Of a DNA stretch of 64,000 nucleotides, positions 35,201 through 47,210 are shown one piece after another. The notes beneath the pieces were generated by a model. It was not told the DNA's origin, searched no databases, and saw only the letters and a list, made by a program, of their open reading frames with translations. How positions within the stretch are numbered: position 1 is the stretch's first letter; each line of letters opens with the position of its first letter. The DNA is from Hippophae tibetana. Lineage: Eukaryota > Streptophyta > Magnoliopsida > Rosales > Elaeagnaceae. The translations under genes were made by a program, and so were the position numbers. The DNA lies in NCBI GenBank assembly GCA_037013495.1, contig CM072806.1:48697814-48761813 (forward strand), read 5' to 3'.

Positions 35201-35250
35201 AAGTGCAGACCTTTTTCCAATCACTAAAATGGAAAATTAAGGACCCATTA

Positions 35251-35907
35251 TCACCTTTTTTTACTCTCCTTTTGGCAAACTTTGGAGGCTTCACGAATTT
35301 TTGGTAAAGGTTTTGTTCTTAGAATTCTACCTCGCACATCATCAAGATCTTTGTTGAGTCCCATCAAAAATTTAAAAACCCATTTCTTTTCAACATTTTT
35401 TTTGTATAAGATTCTGTCTGCTGAACACTTCCATTCATGAACCACAGAGAGGTCAAATTGCTGCCAATACCAAGTGAGAGAGTTAAAGTATTGGGTAATT
35501 GAAGACTCTCCTTGATGAAGATCATAAAGGATTCTTTCGATCTCAAATAGTTCAGACAAATTATCAGAACTGGAATAAATATCTCTGGTAGTGTCCCATA
35601 ATTCTTTGGCAGTATCGTAGAGAAAAAAGTTCTCTCTAATCTCGTTCGTCATGGAATTTATCAACCAAGACATCACCATAATGTTCTCGGATTTCCATAT
35701 TATGTATTTCGGATTGTCCTTGTTGGGGGTTGCTGCATCTCTAGTGAGGTAATCGTCTTTCATCTTTCTACATATAAACATCATCACAGATTGTGACCAT
35801 TGAAGGTAATTGTGCTCATTTAATTTGTGACTGGTGATGGAAAAAATATTATTTTCGATGGAACCTCCTCTATTGGAACCGATCATGATAGTTTTTCCTA
35901 TGGCCAT
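35251..35907 (-). CDS. Copia gag N-terminal domain
   Basis: An open frame of 218 codons starting at the ATG at 35907. Order: ITSHKLNEHNYLQWSQSVMM (N-Y-x-x-W gag motif at about residues 29-40), MSWLINSMTNEIRENFFLYD, AKELWDTTRDIYS, then ELFEIERILYDLHQGESSIT and QYFNSLTWYWQQFD, FLMGLNKDLDDVRGRIL. This is the gag/UBN2 layout of Copia. It lacks the knuckle, which follows after a frame break at about 35200. It is a relic of a mobile element, not a host gene. Confidence 0.82.
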   Translation of the reverse strand: MAIGKTIMIGSNRGGSIENNIFSITSHKLNEHNYLQWSQSVMMFICRKMKDDYLTRDAATPNKDNPKYIIWKSENIMVMSWLINSMTNEIRENFFLYDTAKELWDTTRDIYSSSDNLSELFEIERILYDLHQGESSITQYFNSLTWYWQQFDLSVVHEWKCSADRILYKKNVEKKWVFKFLMGLNKDLDDVRGRILRTKPLPKIREASKVCQKESKKR

Positions 35908-36655
35908 TGATGCTTAGTATGTAGTGAAATTGATGTTATTTCAATTTAGGCTTATTTGATATGTGGGTTGAATGGGGCTATCAGTTACTGGGCAATTTGG
36001 GCAAATATGTGGGCTAATACCAGATTGAACAATTTGGCTTAATTAGCAGATTGGGATTATTAGTTGATGGTGGCAGCTGACTCAAAGTTGGATAGATTTG
36101 GGCTGAATGTTGGACAATTGGAAGGCAACAACAAAGTGGAACAAGAAGCACCAAAGTGGAGGACAACGACGATTGAGTAAATAGGAAGCGTCGAAATGGA
36201 AAATGACGGTGATTGGGTGCCAAGTGGTGCCTAGGTTATGAATAGTGGTAGAAGTCGTTCACAGCTATGAATGAATTTATGCAATATTTGATGATTGAGA
36301 TCTCATGAAACTGATGGTTGAGATCACGCGAGATGAAAAGACTAGTCAGCGATGATCGTTGGGCTAGCAGAGATGAAAGTTGGAAGATGGAAGTGGTCTG
36401 AGCAAAGACGAACATAGATGCACAATGGTTGACTATTTCTTAGATGAACAACGACATCGGTTAGAAATAGAGAGAGTAATTGGGCACAACTTGGATTGAA
36501 GTTGGAGAATAGCGCCTAAAATAGGTTCAGTTTGAAACAAAAGATGAAGACGTTTATTCTTGGAAAAACAATGAGGTAGAAACTAAATAGGATTTCAGAA
36601 AGAGCAACCGTCGTCCACAGAAAAGGTTGGTGAAAAAATTGAATTTCAAAAATAC
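35908..36655 (-). other. Copia 5' leader
   Basis: The 750 bp between the primer-binding site and gag start of the Copia element. No recognisable coding sequence; repeated GAGATC(T/A)C(A/G)(T/C)G motifs occur near 36295-36330. Confidence 0.55.
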
Positions 36656-36908
36656 TCTAATAGTGTGAAGAAAATATTGAGAAATGGTGAAGAGAAATTG
36701 AATACTAGTTTTATTTTTCTCTGATCTTTTCAAATGTATATACAACAATATAAATAGAACTAAGAGTTAGACAAATAGACCATTAATATAGAAATAATAA
36801 AGTTGGTATTAAAAACTAACTTACATTTTGTTATACAACTAATTCACAGCCTTTACAACCACTAATACATCCTAATTAAATATATTCTCTCAAAAATTCT
36901 AAATGTAT

Positions 36909-37748
36909 AAAGAGCCTCATTTATGTATGTATCAATAATATCTTCTTGAAATTATAAAGAATATCACATACTTATGTACTTGGTTTATACAAAAAAAATT
37001 CATATTATTTCATGAACTAAAATAGGTGATTTATTTATACAATGTTAAGTATGCAAACAAGTCCCATATTGAATAATAAATTAGATATATAGTTAAGATG
37101 AGTTATTCATTCTAATAAGTTAACCTTTTAGGTTGAAACCCCATGCTCAACATGTAGAATAAAGTCGTTCAGTCATGACAAGTAATAGATACCCAAATCA
37201 TGACTTATCAATGTCTTAATAACTACTCTAGCACGATGTGGTTTATCTAGAACTATTTGATAACATTTCAGAATTCTCAGTCTGGAATTGAATGTAATTG
37301 AATGTCTTAGACAAATCAGTAATATTCACATGTTTCCAAGGAAAAGGTTAAATTGCACACAAACATGAGTGCTACAACTGCCCTGGAAAACACAGATGAC
37401 CACCTAACGGTCTCATTTCTCCAACACTGATGCCCAATTGCATAATAACTGTGTCTCTTTCAAGTTGAATCCAAGTCCTAAAGACCATGCTTTTTATCCT
37501 GCTCCAGCAAATGCTATAACACAACGAAACAAGGATTTACTGATTTAGAGTCCTAACTCCTTAACACATTCTAAAGTTTAAACATGTTGATTTGTTTAGA
37601 GGAAACTTTAATATTTGCTTCTCTGTAATAAGATATTTAAAGGATTTTATACTATATTTCCAACACATATCCACCCACTAGAAACAACTAGATATTTATG
37701 TAAAAATCATATCCAACATAGAAGTACAAAGGTAATAAATATGTATTA
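36909..37748. other. Intergenic and 3' flank of TOR1-like gene
   Basis: No coding sequence was recognised. The part next to 37748 should hold the 3' UTR of the TORTIFOLIA1-like gene. Confidence 0.45.
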
Positions 37749-40700
37749 TTAAACATCTAGGGCATAAGAAACCCTACCCCAAACATGCTGCAGCTTCACT
37801 ACTATTTGAGTCATACATTTTCTTTCAGAAATATTAGAAAATTCCATGCCCAAAGACTGCTGAACAGCACATATAAACTTTTGCCTAGCTTTAGCAGACA
37901 GAACAAGGTAATTTGGTCCATGAATAGTGCTCAAGTCAACCACCTATAATGGGATAAAATAGTAGAAGGCATTAAAAATTTCCACAAGAATATCACTTGC
38001 TTGTCATGTAATTCGCACTAGAATACTTGATCATAGGATGAGAAAATAATTTGAAACAAGAAAACATCTAAACCATAAGTCAAGCATAAAGAACTTGCCT
38101 GCTGCAACCAAGGTAATATGGTGTTCATAAACCTTTGTTCTATGAGATATGAAGCCAAAATATTGATAACATCATTGACAGTCTTGGACGATAAGCACTC
38201 AAGAACAGGACCAGTTCTATCAAGAAGTTCCACTAGAACAGGCTCATCACCAGAGCAAAGAGCTTCCACGTAAGCAGAATCTAGGTCTCCTTCGCACAGG
38301 AAATGCGTCACACATTTCCAAACATTATTCTTGCCCTCTGTTACATTTTTTCTACCATCAGGAATAGAACCTGAAAGGTTCCTAATTTGACCACAAGCCA
38401 TCTTCGGTGATCTATACCTAGAATTTTTTGGGACATCCCTTGCCGCAGAATTCCTAGAGATCTTGACCTTCGAACCAGTCCACAAATCTGTATCCAGTTT
38501 AGTAGGATTATTTGTTAAACTTCTATCAAATTCATTTGCCTCCCAAATATCAGTATTTTTCACAGATAACAAAGGATGCTCTCTGCTATGAATGTCTATA
38601 GATGGCCTAGGAGTGCTTGTAGAGAGTCTTGGGGAATGTTGACTTTGGGTTAGCTTTGTTAGTTTAGAGGCTGCTGAACAAGAATGTTCCCTCCTGTGCA
38701 CAAGGTCCTGAGCTAAACTATCCAACACGTTTTCTAGACATACAACCTTCGACTGCAACTTAGAGAAACCATCCATTATTCCAGAAGTAAACACCTGTAT
38801 AAAAGTTAGACTAATACCAGATTAGAAGAGCTACAAGGAAATACTTTCCAATATCTTGAAAATCTTTATAAGTGTACTTATAATAGGGCGCCTGCCTCTT
38901 TGTTTACTTGCAAGGCATACAAGGTTGATGTGTTTACCTGTAACTGATCCATCAAGTTGGACTGTTTGCTTTCAATCAGCAGTAGTTGTTTTCTAATGCA
39001 AACAATCTCATTTGCAATTTGCAAGCAACATTCATTCGAAGTCAGGGAACCAGACTCTGTAACAGTTGAGTTACTTCTACGATCCTGAATCTTATTAGTG
39101 TATATTTGTTCCACACTACCAGTATACCCTTGTCCGAACTGCTCATTTCTTGTTTTTGGTTTTGACAATCCAGTCCCATCAAGATCATCGTGAGAAATTG
39201 TTTTGATCTCATAGTTATCAGTGACAAGATTGGACACAGATGAACACTCTTGTTTCTCATCCATATGCACATAATCAAATCCAATATCCTGCAGACTAGT
39301 AACAGCTGTGCTCCTCCTTTCCAAAGTCTTAGTAACACAACTACCCTCTGATTCTTCATTGTGAAATTCAGCTAAAGAAACATTATGGGTTTTTGGAACA
39401 GCAATTTCGATATTCCAATCTTCCTTGGAATGATGGGGATTGTCCACATAATTTTGACATTTTTTACTGTTAGAAAAAGGAAGCTTGTTCTTCTCTGTGC
39501 CAATTCCAACTTTTCTGTGTGATACACCCTTCCTTCCAGAGTCATTGACACCAGTAAGAGTGAGACCGCTGTAGTCACCCCCAGAGAAGTTTTCTGGAGA
39601 AAGTAAAGAGTATGGTATAAGATTAAATAATAAGTACACAGATCCACAAAGCATGAAAGGTCCATTTTACTCAAATAGTCATATATAAAGAACATTCAAA
39701 AGCTTAATGAGCTCGACAAACAAATCTAAAATGTCAGTGTGCTAATGTCCACCTACTGAGTACAGGCGGTAATGAAGTCCAAAACCCAGATTAATACGCA
39801 TAGTTCATTGTAGTTTTGTAGATTAAGTAAAATTAGCTTAATGCATTAAGGTGAACGAGGTAAGTGTTCAGACTTAAATAGGAAAAATTGGGCTATTTGG
39901 GAACACAGAAGCTATGGCAGTAAAGATAACTGGGGGGGGGGGGGGGGGGGAGCACTTGAGTGTGTATTAGAATGAATTAAAACAAAGAAAAATTTGTCTA
40001 AATAAAATTTCACATCCTAACTCAAATTTTCCAAAAATATCTGGACACAATGCTTTGATGTGCTAGATTATTTCACTTGTTTTACTTTAAATAATTCTCA
40101 CCAATGGTACAGAAACTCAATTAACAATGGCAATCAAAATTCACGCAATATATTTGATAAAAAAACTGTTAGATATAGTTTTTCCTGGACTGGTCTAACT
40201 CCTTCACAAGAAACATAAATGGGCTCAAACAAAATCCTAATTAAACTATGGAAAAAATTATTTTTATGTAATGACAACAATATACAAAACCATAACAAGG
40301 TCATTAGAGAAAACAAGTATAATGAGTGCAATAAAAACAAAAAGAAAGAAATAATAACCTTTTATAGCAGATCCAGCTTCAGATGGTTCAGGCGAATTGA
40401 GCCCTGGGAGAGTTCTCCAACACTGAAGCGCATGCAGTACAATGTCCCTGACAGGTTTCACCTGCAAAAACCACAAGAAACATAAAAATAGTCCACTTTA
40501 TTTATTTACTCAAAAACAAAAATACTCCAATCAGATCTCTGACTATCACTGACCTTGTCAAAACGACATGATTCAAGGGAACAAATGCAAGACACCTTAA
40601 AAGGTCCTAAAAAGGATCCACCACCAGAAGCTATTTCTCCTAATGCTAGAGAAGCAGCTTTTCGTGTCGCCCAGTCACTGTTCTTGAGAGATTCTTGAAT

Positions 40701-41996
40701 GCTGGTGATTGCAGCAGATAGAATACTAGGTGAAGGGGCACCACCAGCCTGAATTAAAGATTTTGTCAATCACAACAGGAGACTTGTAAATTATGATCAC
40801 CCAAAAATTAAACATATCTAATGGGAATAATATTGAATTGTCAAAATAGACTAGCAGTATAATCTTATTGGCGAGGACACATTTATAAATGCTCTTCTTA
40901 ATTATGACCATCTTAAAGCTATGATTTTGAAGAGATATCGTTTCTTGTATATTTGTTATTATTATTATCATTATTTATATTTTTTAGCATTGGTTAAGAC
41001 TTAAAGGTAATATACATATGAAATACATACATGTAATACCAGACATATTATACTCCCAAATCTAGCAACCAAACTGAAATCTCACATTTTTTAATTAACA
41101 TGTAAAATACTTAAAATTAATAGAAACCAGTGTGGAAGCCTCGCTTAACAGCACCCAGTAAATACACATAACATTCAATTTACCTTCCTAAATATCCAGC
41201 TATGACTAACCAAATATGGAATGTAGGACAAATACAATTGGGGCGAACACAAGCTTGGATTCTTATATATTATAATCAAAATAGAGAAGCAACAAAGAAC
41301 TAATTATAAAGACAAACTTATAAGTTGAAAATTAAAACTTGCCAAAATTATGCTTCTATTGAACTCAATAATTGCAGGTTTTGCCATAAAATGTGGATTC
41401 TTTAGCAACTTTGTGGTTCGAGTCAATATCTTTTGCAGAATTGAAACTGGAGGATTTTGAGTATTGTCGATAATCCTAGCCAAACACAATGCTGTGCCAT
41501 TTTGCATCTGCTTATTTTGTTCACCCAAAGCTTCAAAAAGTGGCCTTACTAGCACAACAAAAACACCATCTGCCTCACCTCCGTCATTACTACTCAATTT
41601 TGAGGCAATAAACCCAACTGTTTCCACACAAGCATCTCTCACAACAGAGTCTGGGTCTTTGAGCCGCTTTACAATGCTAGAAATCACCTTACCAAGATGT
41701 GGCCCCATTAATTCTTCATGATATTTCACCAGCGAACCCATCAGCCTAATACACTCTTTACGAACAGCACTCTTTTGTTCTGAGTCAGTATCCAATATAC
41801 ATGATAGGAATGGAGCGATCCCATCTGGATTTAAAGATTCAGCAAGCTTTTCTAGTTCATCTACCCCTAACTGGTACGTATCTCGATCTGCAAGCTTGTT
41901 TCGTGCAATAAGCACTTTATGTTTTAGCTCATAAACCACCTGCTGCGCACTTAACCTGGCGGATCCTCTCCCTTTTATATGTATATTGGCCTTCAT
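37749..41996 (-). CDS. TORTIFOLIA1/SPIRAL2-like microtubule-associated protein
   Basis: Six coding exons on the minus strand: 41343-41996, 40554-40748, 40359-40461, 38938-39593, 38099-38794 and 37749-37943. They total 2499 nt, 832 residues, close to Arabidopsis TORTIFOLIA1. Residues about 20-310 are HEAT/TOG-like repeats (KLADRDTYQLGVDELEKLAE, VKRLKDPDSVVRDACVETVG, LFEALGEQNKQMQNGTALCL, DWATRKAASLALGEIASGGG). Residues about 500-560 are a coiled coil (ESKQSNLMDQLQVFTSGIMD...LENVLDSLAQDL). The end holds the conserved C-terminal domain (LPWLQQVVDLSTIHGPNYLV, EFSNISERKC). The family binds cortical microtubules and controls helical growth. Introns 1 and 5 use GC donors (TTG|GCAAGT, CAG|GCAAGT); the others use GT. 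Start: the first ATG in frame; the N-terminal tail before the repeats is short. The reading frame is intact throughout, so likely functional. Which family member it is cannot be settled here. Confidence 0.93.
39932..39950. repeat. Poly-G run of 19 in TOR1-like intron 3
   Basis: Nineteen consecutive G on the plus strand (C on the transcript strand) inside the 765-bp third intron. Length is likely to vary between individuals and may be miscounted in sequencing. Confidence 0.9.
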
Positions 41997-43160
41997 CTTG
42001 CAATTTATCTAAACGATAAATCCACCCCTATATTATCATACAAATTTCAAATTGCTAGAAAAGCTACAAAAATGGTAATGCTGAGAACATAATGCAATAA
42101 AATAAAATAAAATAAAAACAAAGAATTTAATGCAATGACGAATATCTATCTTTGTTCATCAAGGTCTTGACACCCTACAGATTAAGGATCTGTTTGTTTC
42201 TACTTTTGTAGCTCTGTAAAAGCACTTCTGACATTAAAAAAAGCTCGAGGACTAAACATGGAAAAAATTATTAAAAACCTTTTGAGGGCTCAGAAAACAT
42301 CATGAGCACATTTTCCTGAAATCGCTTTTTTTTCCTGAAACCACTTTAAACAAAAACACAACCTAACAAACCCAATGCCCATGATTAACAAAAGAGAAAA
42401 GGGACATGTATTTAATTTTGAAATAAAAGCACCAAATAATAGCAATGGCCTCATGAAGTTCGTAGACAACATGAAAAGACATCAAAGTTTAAACCTAACA
42501 TTCTCACCCTCGGATTTACATCAATGCTTGAAAAAGAGGGAAAACTAAAAAGAATAAAAGATAGACGAAACAAGGATAACAGTGAAGATAATCATTTCGA
42601 GCATAAATTTTAAAAAATAAAATAAAAAATTCCGCTCAGCTATACATAACACAATCATTAGCCCAGATGGAGTGTTCTATGTTTAAAAAAATTGCATGCG
42701 TTCGAAGTAAACCTACAAGCTTAATAACGAGAACAAATCAAAGTCAAAAGAAACTTACTTACATAATTACTACTTTCGACTCTTGGAAAAAATTATGTGC
42801 ATAAAACGAAGGTTTCGGTATGAGCATGTTCGAGAATAGACTGAAGAAACCTGTCCGTCCCATTTTCTTTTTCTTATTCAGCGTTTTCTTGGAAACCAAA
42901 CGAGGTTTGGGATTTTAGCACACAATTTTAGAACTTAGAAGACAGAGAGATCTATGACAAATTCAAAAATTGCTTTGAGATTAACGATTATTTTATGTAA
43001 AATAATAGAAATTCAAATTAATTAATAAAATAATCGTAAAGAATCTCGAGTCAGAGAAATTCTACCCTCTGTCTGTACACTGTAGACTAAACCAGTTTAC
43101 CGGGAAGAACTTCCTTCTACGTTTTCCTCTCTTTCTCTCTCTCTCTCTTCTTTTCTCCCT
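41997..43160 (-). promoter_or_regulatory. 5' UTR/promoter region of TOR1-like gene
   Basis: Upstream of the TOR1-like start. 43120-43160 is a pyrimidine tract (CTCTCTTTCTCTCTCTCTCT), that is a GA-rich tract on the transcript strand, common in plant 5' UTRs and core promoters. An AG directly before the ATG (TTGCAAG|ATG) would allow a 5' UTR intron, which is unproven. 42180-42385 looks like a small MITE: AGGATCTGTTTGTTTCT at the left and inverted AACACAACCTAACAAACCC at the right. Confidence 0.45.
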
Positions 43161-43439
43161 TATTTGTTTTTTTTTAAAAATGGTTTTGGATGGCTTCAAA
43201 TTTCGCGCTTCCAGTTTGAATTTCAAATTTAATATCAGGAGCTCAGCTCGTTAAAAAAAAAAGAAGCTAAAATGAATGAGTAATTCTATTTGTAGGGTTC
43301 ATTATCCCACCCATAAGTTCATTTTTTTATTAGTACAAAATCAAATTGGTTCTCTTAGCAATTAATTAAACGAAAAAATTTGAATAATATCCTTATGATT
43401 ATGATTTTTTTATTAATATCCTTAATTTTTAAAAAATAA

Positions 43440-44920
43440 ACTCTAATATTCTTAATATTTATTGAATCTTTATAAATATCTCTAGTTAGTAACAAACGTT
43501 ACAATTAGCTTTAGTTAAGTAGCTATTTAGAAACAAAGTATTTCTAATTATATTAATGGTGTTAACTTTTCTATTTGAATATTTTTTTTATTAAAATTAT
43601 TAAATTATTCATTAAAATTATAAAATAAAATATATTTATTTACTTATTTATTGTGTTTATTATAATTAAAAATAAAAATATATAATAAGTAAAGAAATAC
43701 GTTGAAATTAAAAATAGGTATAAAAATAATTTATATTATTGACTTATCGTATCATTTAACATCTATACTAATTTTTCAAAATTTTTACTGTTTTGATATC
43801 TTATATAATTTTTTCTTTATTATTATTTACAATCATTGATTATAAAATTAATTTATTTATTAACTACAAGAAAAAAAATTTAATTTTTTTATAATGATTT
43901 ATAAAAAATTGTAAATTTATTTTTTATTTACTCAACATGATTAAAAATTACTTACCATTCATATTATTACAAAATTACTTTTCATTCAATAAATAAACTA
44001 TGTGTTTATAATAATCGGATAATTTTTTATAAAATGAATATAATTTATTTTTAATATTTTTAAAATTTTATATATTAGTTTAATTATTTATTTTATTATT
44101 TGTTTTGGTTTTAAAGTTTTATTTTTTATTATTACATTTAGAGTTATATGTGATTAATTTTAATTAAAATTGGTCTTTAATATTTTTAAAAATTAAATAA
44201 AATAACATTTTTAAAACTTACCATAATAAAAATAGCATCCTTATTGAACGTGACCCAAAGAAAAGAATTTAACATTAAACTAATCTAAATAATTGTAGTT
44301 TTATTTGAACGAATACCAATTAGGTAGCATTTAATGTGAAATGATGGGATAAAATATTTTTAATAATAAAAATATATAAATTAAATATAAGATATATTAT
44401 TTTATGGTATAAACTTTATAGAGTGCTATTTTTGTTACTTAAAAGTTAACTTTATTGCATGTGAATATTTGAAATAAGTAATAAAAAATTGATTTATTGT
44501 ATGCATGTTAATAAATATTTTTAAAAAATTAATAGAAATTATAAATGATATGATTTACTAATTTACGAAATAAATCAATAATATAAGATATGTTTTAAGA
44601 CTATTTTTAATTTCTATGTATTTATTCACTTATTACAAATTTTTATTTTTTAATATAATAAACACAATAAATAAATAAATATATTCTATTTTATAATTTT
44701 TAATGTCGTTATTAATTGAAATTATCTTTAATAATACGTCTAATCACAATGTCATTGATATATTTTTTAAAAATATTAGGAGCATTCGTGAAGAAAAGAT
44801 AAATCTCATTGGCATTCTTGATATATTTTTTTTAAAAATTGTGTCACTAACATTTACTGTAACGTTCATTATTAACGGAGGATATTTGTAAAGATTCAAT
44901 GAATGTGAAAATTGAAGAAA
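43440..44920. repeat. AT-rich long inverted repeat, about 1.5 kb
   Basis: Left arm about 43440-43790 and right arm about 44540-44920 are inverted copies. TTTATTGAATCTTTATAAAT in the left matches the reverse of ATTTGTAAAGATTCAATGAA in the right. ATTAAAATTATAAAATAAAA and TATTGTGTTTATTATAATTA likewise pair with 44630-44710. The middle is AT-rich without coding sequence. This is a foldback or long-TIR non-autonomous DNA element; its outer edges and target duplication were not resolved. Confidence 0.65.
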
Positions 44921-46890
44921 ATAGACTGAATTGTAAGAAAATAAAGCAAATGGATTAAAATACAAAAATTAGAAAGTAAATAGATCAACTCATAAGAAAA
45001 ATAATAAGGAGATCAAAGTATAAAATATATAAAAATATAAAGATCATTTGTATATTTCACCTTTATTTCTATATAAAGATGTGGTGGGGGAATTGGGGGT
45101 AGAAAAGTAACTTAGTACTTTGTGATGGAATATTTTTACCAAACAATACTTATTTGTTATTCATGCTTATAATTTGAAATAAGATAGGAGTGAGTTTTAC
45201 CACTAGACCACTAAATGATACTTTTGCTTTTTTCCAAGTAGAGACATTAATGTATGTTTTAAGTAAATTAATTGGACTATTTGAGACCATGTTACTTTAT
45301 TTTTCATACTTTATGTAAAATAAATGTTTTAAAGAATGGAAACAAATGAGATTAATAAGTTGATTTCCAATGATACCCATTATTATGTAGATATGTTCCT
45401 TTAATTTGTATATAATTATATAAATTGAAATAAATTTTGCTCATTTTTAAAAACAAAGTGACTCGTGGTGAGACATTCGAAATGAAAGTGACTATAGTAA
45501 TCCATTTGTAAAAGAAAGTGATTTGTGATGTATTTCATCCAGTATACCACAACATACCACTTACACATGAAATTATGAAACCGTTAAATTTAAACTCATC
45601 TAATTTATCATGTTAACTTGTTCAAATTGGATAAGTTTTTATCCAATAACTTGCTTTCATTTTATAAGAAAAATTTATTTATCATAATTTTGTGATAAAT
45701 TCTAACTGATGTGACACAATATTAGTAATAATTATAGTACAATCGTATCTACATAACTATATTCAATTAAAAACTATCATATCAATTATGATATTTAGAA
45801 GACTTCCAATTAATGTGATCGATTAAAATCAATTCTCTCTAAAATTTCTTTTATGTCATATTTTTTTTACTATTTACCTTAACTTTTTATCAATCGATAT
45901 CACGAATGATTTACATTTCTCTTGAAAAAGATATGAAGTTGTTTGAGTTGCATTGTTCTAAAGAAATCCAATACTCATCCTTTTACTAGTAATAAGTTAT
46001 CACCAACATTCGCACAAATTGTCTATATGTTTGTCCTTATTTGATACTTAAAGTTAACTTAAAAGTAGAATAAGTTTTGTTCTCGATTAATCCTCCCCGT
46101 CCAAAAGTGTCTAATTGATTAAAACATAGATCCCAATTTGATCCCAAATATTAGCTTACTTACAAATCTAACTAAATCTAGAGTGTATATAACTAATTTT
46201 AAAATAATATTTAATCTTAAATAAAGTTATAATAATAATAATAATACAATTATTATAGTTTGATAATATTGTAATCATCAACTAAACATACATGTAAAAC
46301 TAAATATAAAATTAGGTCACAAATGTGAAGGAAATAGAATAAAAGAGCATTAGAGTCTTTTTTAGACTTTATTTTAAGTAAATTTAGAAAGTGTATTTAA
46401 AAAAAGTAGTTAAACACGTAAAAGATTTGCAAGTATACAAAATATCAACATATATAATTTTAATCGATTCAACAAGGATTGGAGTGGATGGTAGAAAGTA
46501 TAATATACCAATTAAACTAAACTTAATGGATAAAGAATATTCAATCCACCCCAATCCTATCATTGAACATATTGAATGATCAGAGTTTTTTTGCACATCC
46601 CTACTTACATGTCACAAATCTAGTAATTATTTATATTTTAATAAAATGTAATCGAGGTGTAAAAGCATATGCACCTTAGTATTTTGCTACCTTGATGAGG
46701 CAATATAAAATTATCTCATTTGTAAGGTGTTGGTTGTTTGGAAAATGGCTCTTACCTTAAGTTGAGATGTATATAAAATCATATGTCACAATATAATTGG
46801 TTCATATTAGTAACTTAGTAAGTGTTCTCATAAATACTTCAATATTTCACATCTCTAAATTCACATCCATTTCAATACTAACACATCATT
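44921..46890. other. AT-rich spacer, nothing recognised
   Basis: No gene, repeat family or RNA was recognised. A short (ATA)n run occurs at about 46231-46247. Confidence 0.4.
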
Positions 46891-47210
46891 TGATGCATAT
46901 TGAAGTGATTAGTTATTAGTGAAGTTAGTTATTTTCTATAACTAACTTCCCATGTGTCCCTATGCTCTTAGGCACCTTGTGTGTATAAATACACTACACA
47001 TTGTATCTTGTAATGTTATGAATTGAATACACTACTATAATCATTTCTTCATTTTCTCTCAAGAACTTTATTGCTTCCTCTTCTTCCTAAGATTCAATTC
47101 GTGTTATGGTATTAGAGATTTGTTAACGATCTTCAATGGCAACTAAAGGTAATGGAACCTATTATGATATGTTTTCTTCATCTCCTTAAGTCTCTAACAA
47201 TTTTAGTCAT
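46891..47210 (+). mobile_element. 5' LTR, primer site and gag start of a split Copia element
   Basis: An LTR-like stretch of about 205 bp from TGATGCATATTGAAG to GATTCA, with TATA box GTATAAATAC (about 46983-46992). It is followed by the primer-binding site TGGTATTAGAGAT (47107-47119) and an ATG at 47136 reading MATKGNGTYYDMFSSSP. This is the head of a Copia element. It stops at 47210 where the Athila LTR begins. The matching protease piece lies on the far side, at 62214. Confidence 0.62.

Larger units (their letters stand above)
32402..36903 (-). mobile_element. Complete-ended Copia element with 5-bp target duplication
   Basis: A minus-strand element of about 4.5 kb. LTRs are 36666-36903 (5', 238 bp) and 32402-32586 (3', 185 bp with about 60 bp deleted). 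They share ATTTTTGATAGAATATC-like starts and TTCTCAATATTTTCTT-like ends. Both outer flanks are TGTAT (32397-32401 and 36904-36908), a perfect target duplication. A degenerate tRNA-Met primer site (reverse of CTCTAATAGTG) abuts the 5' LTR, and CAACTTGAGAAGAT precedes the 3' LTR as polypurine tract. Gag, protease and integrase parts follow in Copia order, but reverse transcriptase is missing. Confidence 0.85.

Noticed and set aside
42180..42480. Small hAT-like MITE upstream of the TOR1-like gene
   Set aside because: The ends are weakly inverted (AGGATCTGTTTG and CAAACCC) but no matching target duplication was seen; mentioned only within the promoter region.
44703..44965. Open frames of 62 and 73 codons
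   Set aside because: They lie in the arm of an AT-rich inverted repeat, are low-complexity and unlike any known protein.
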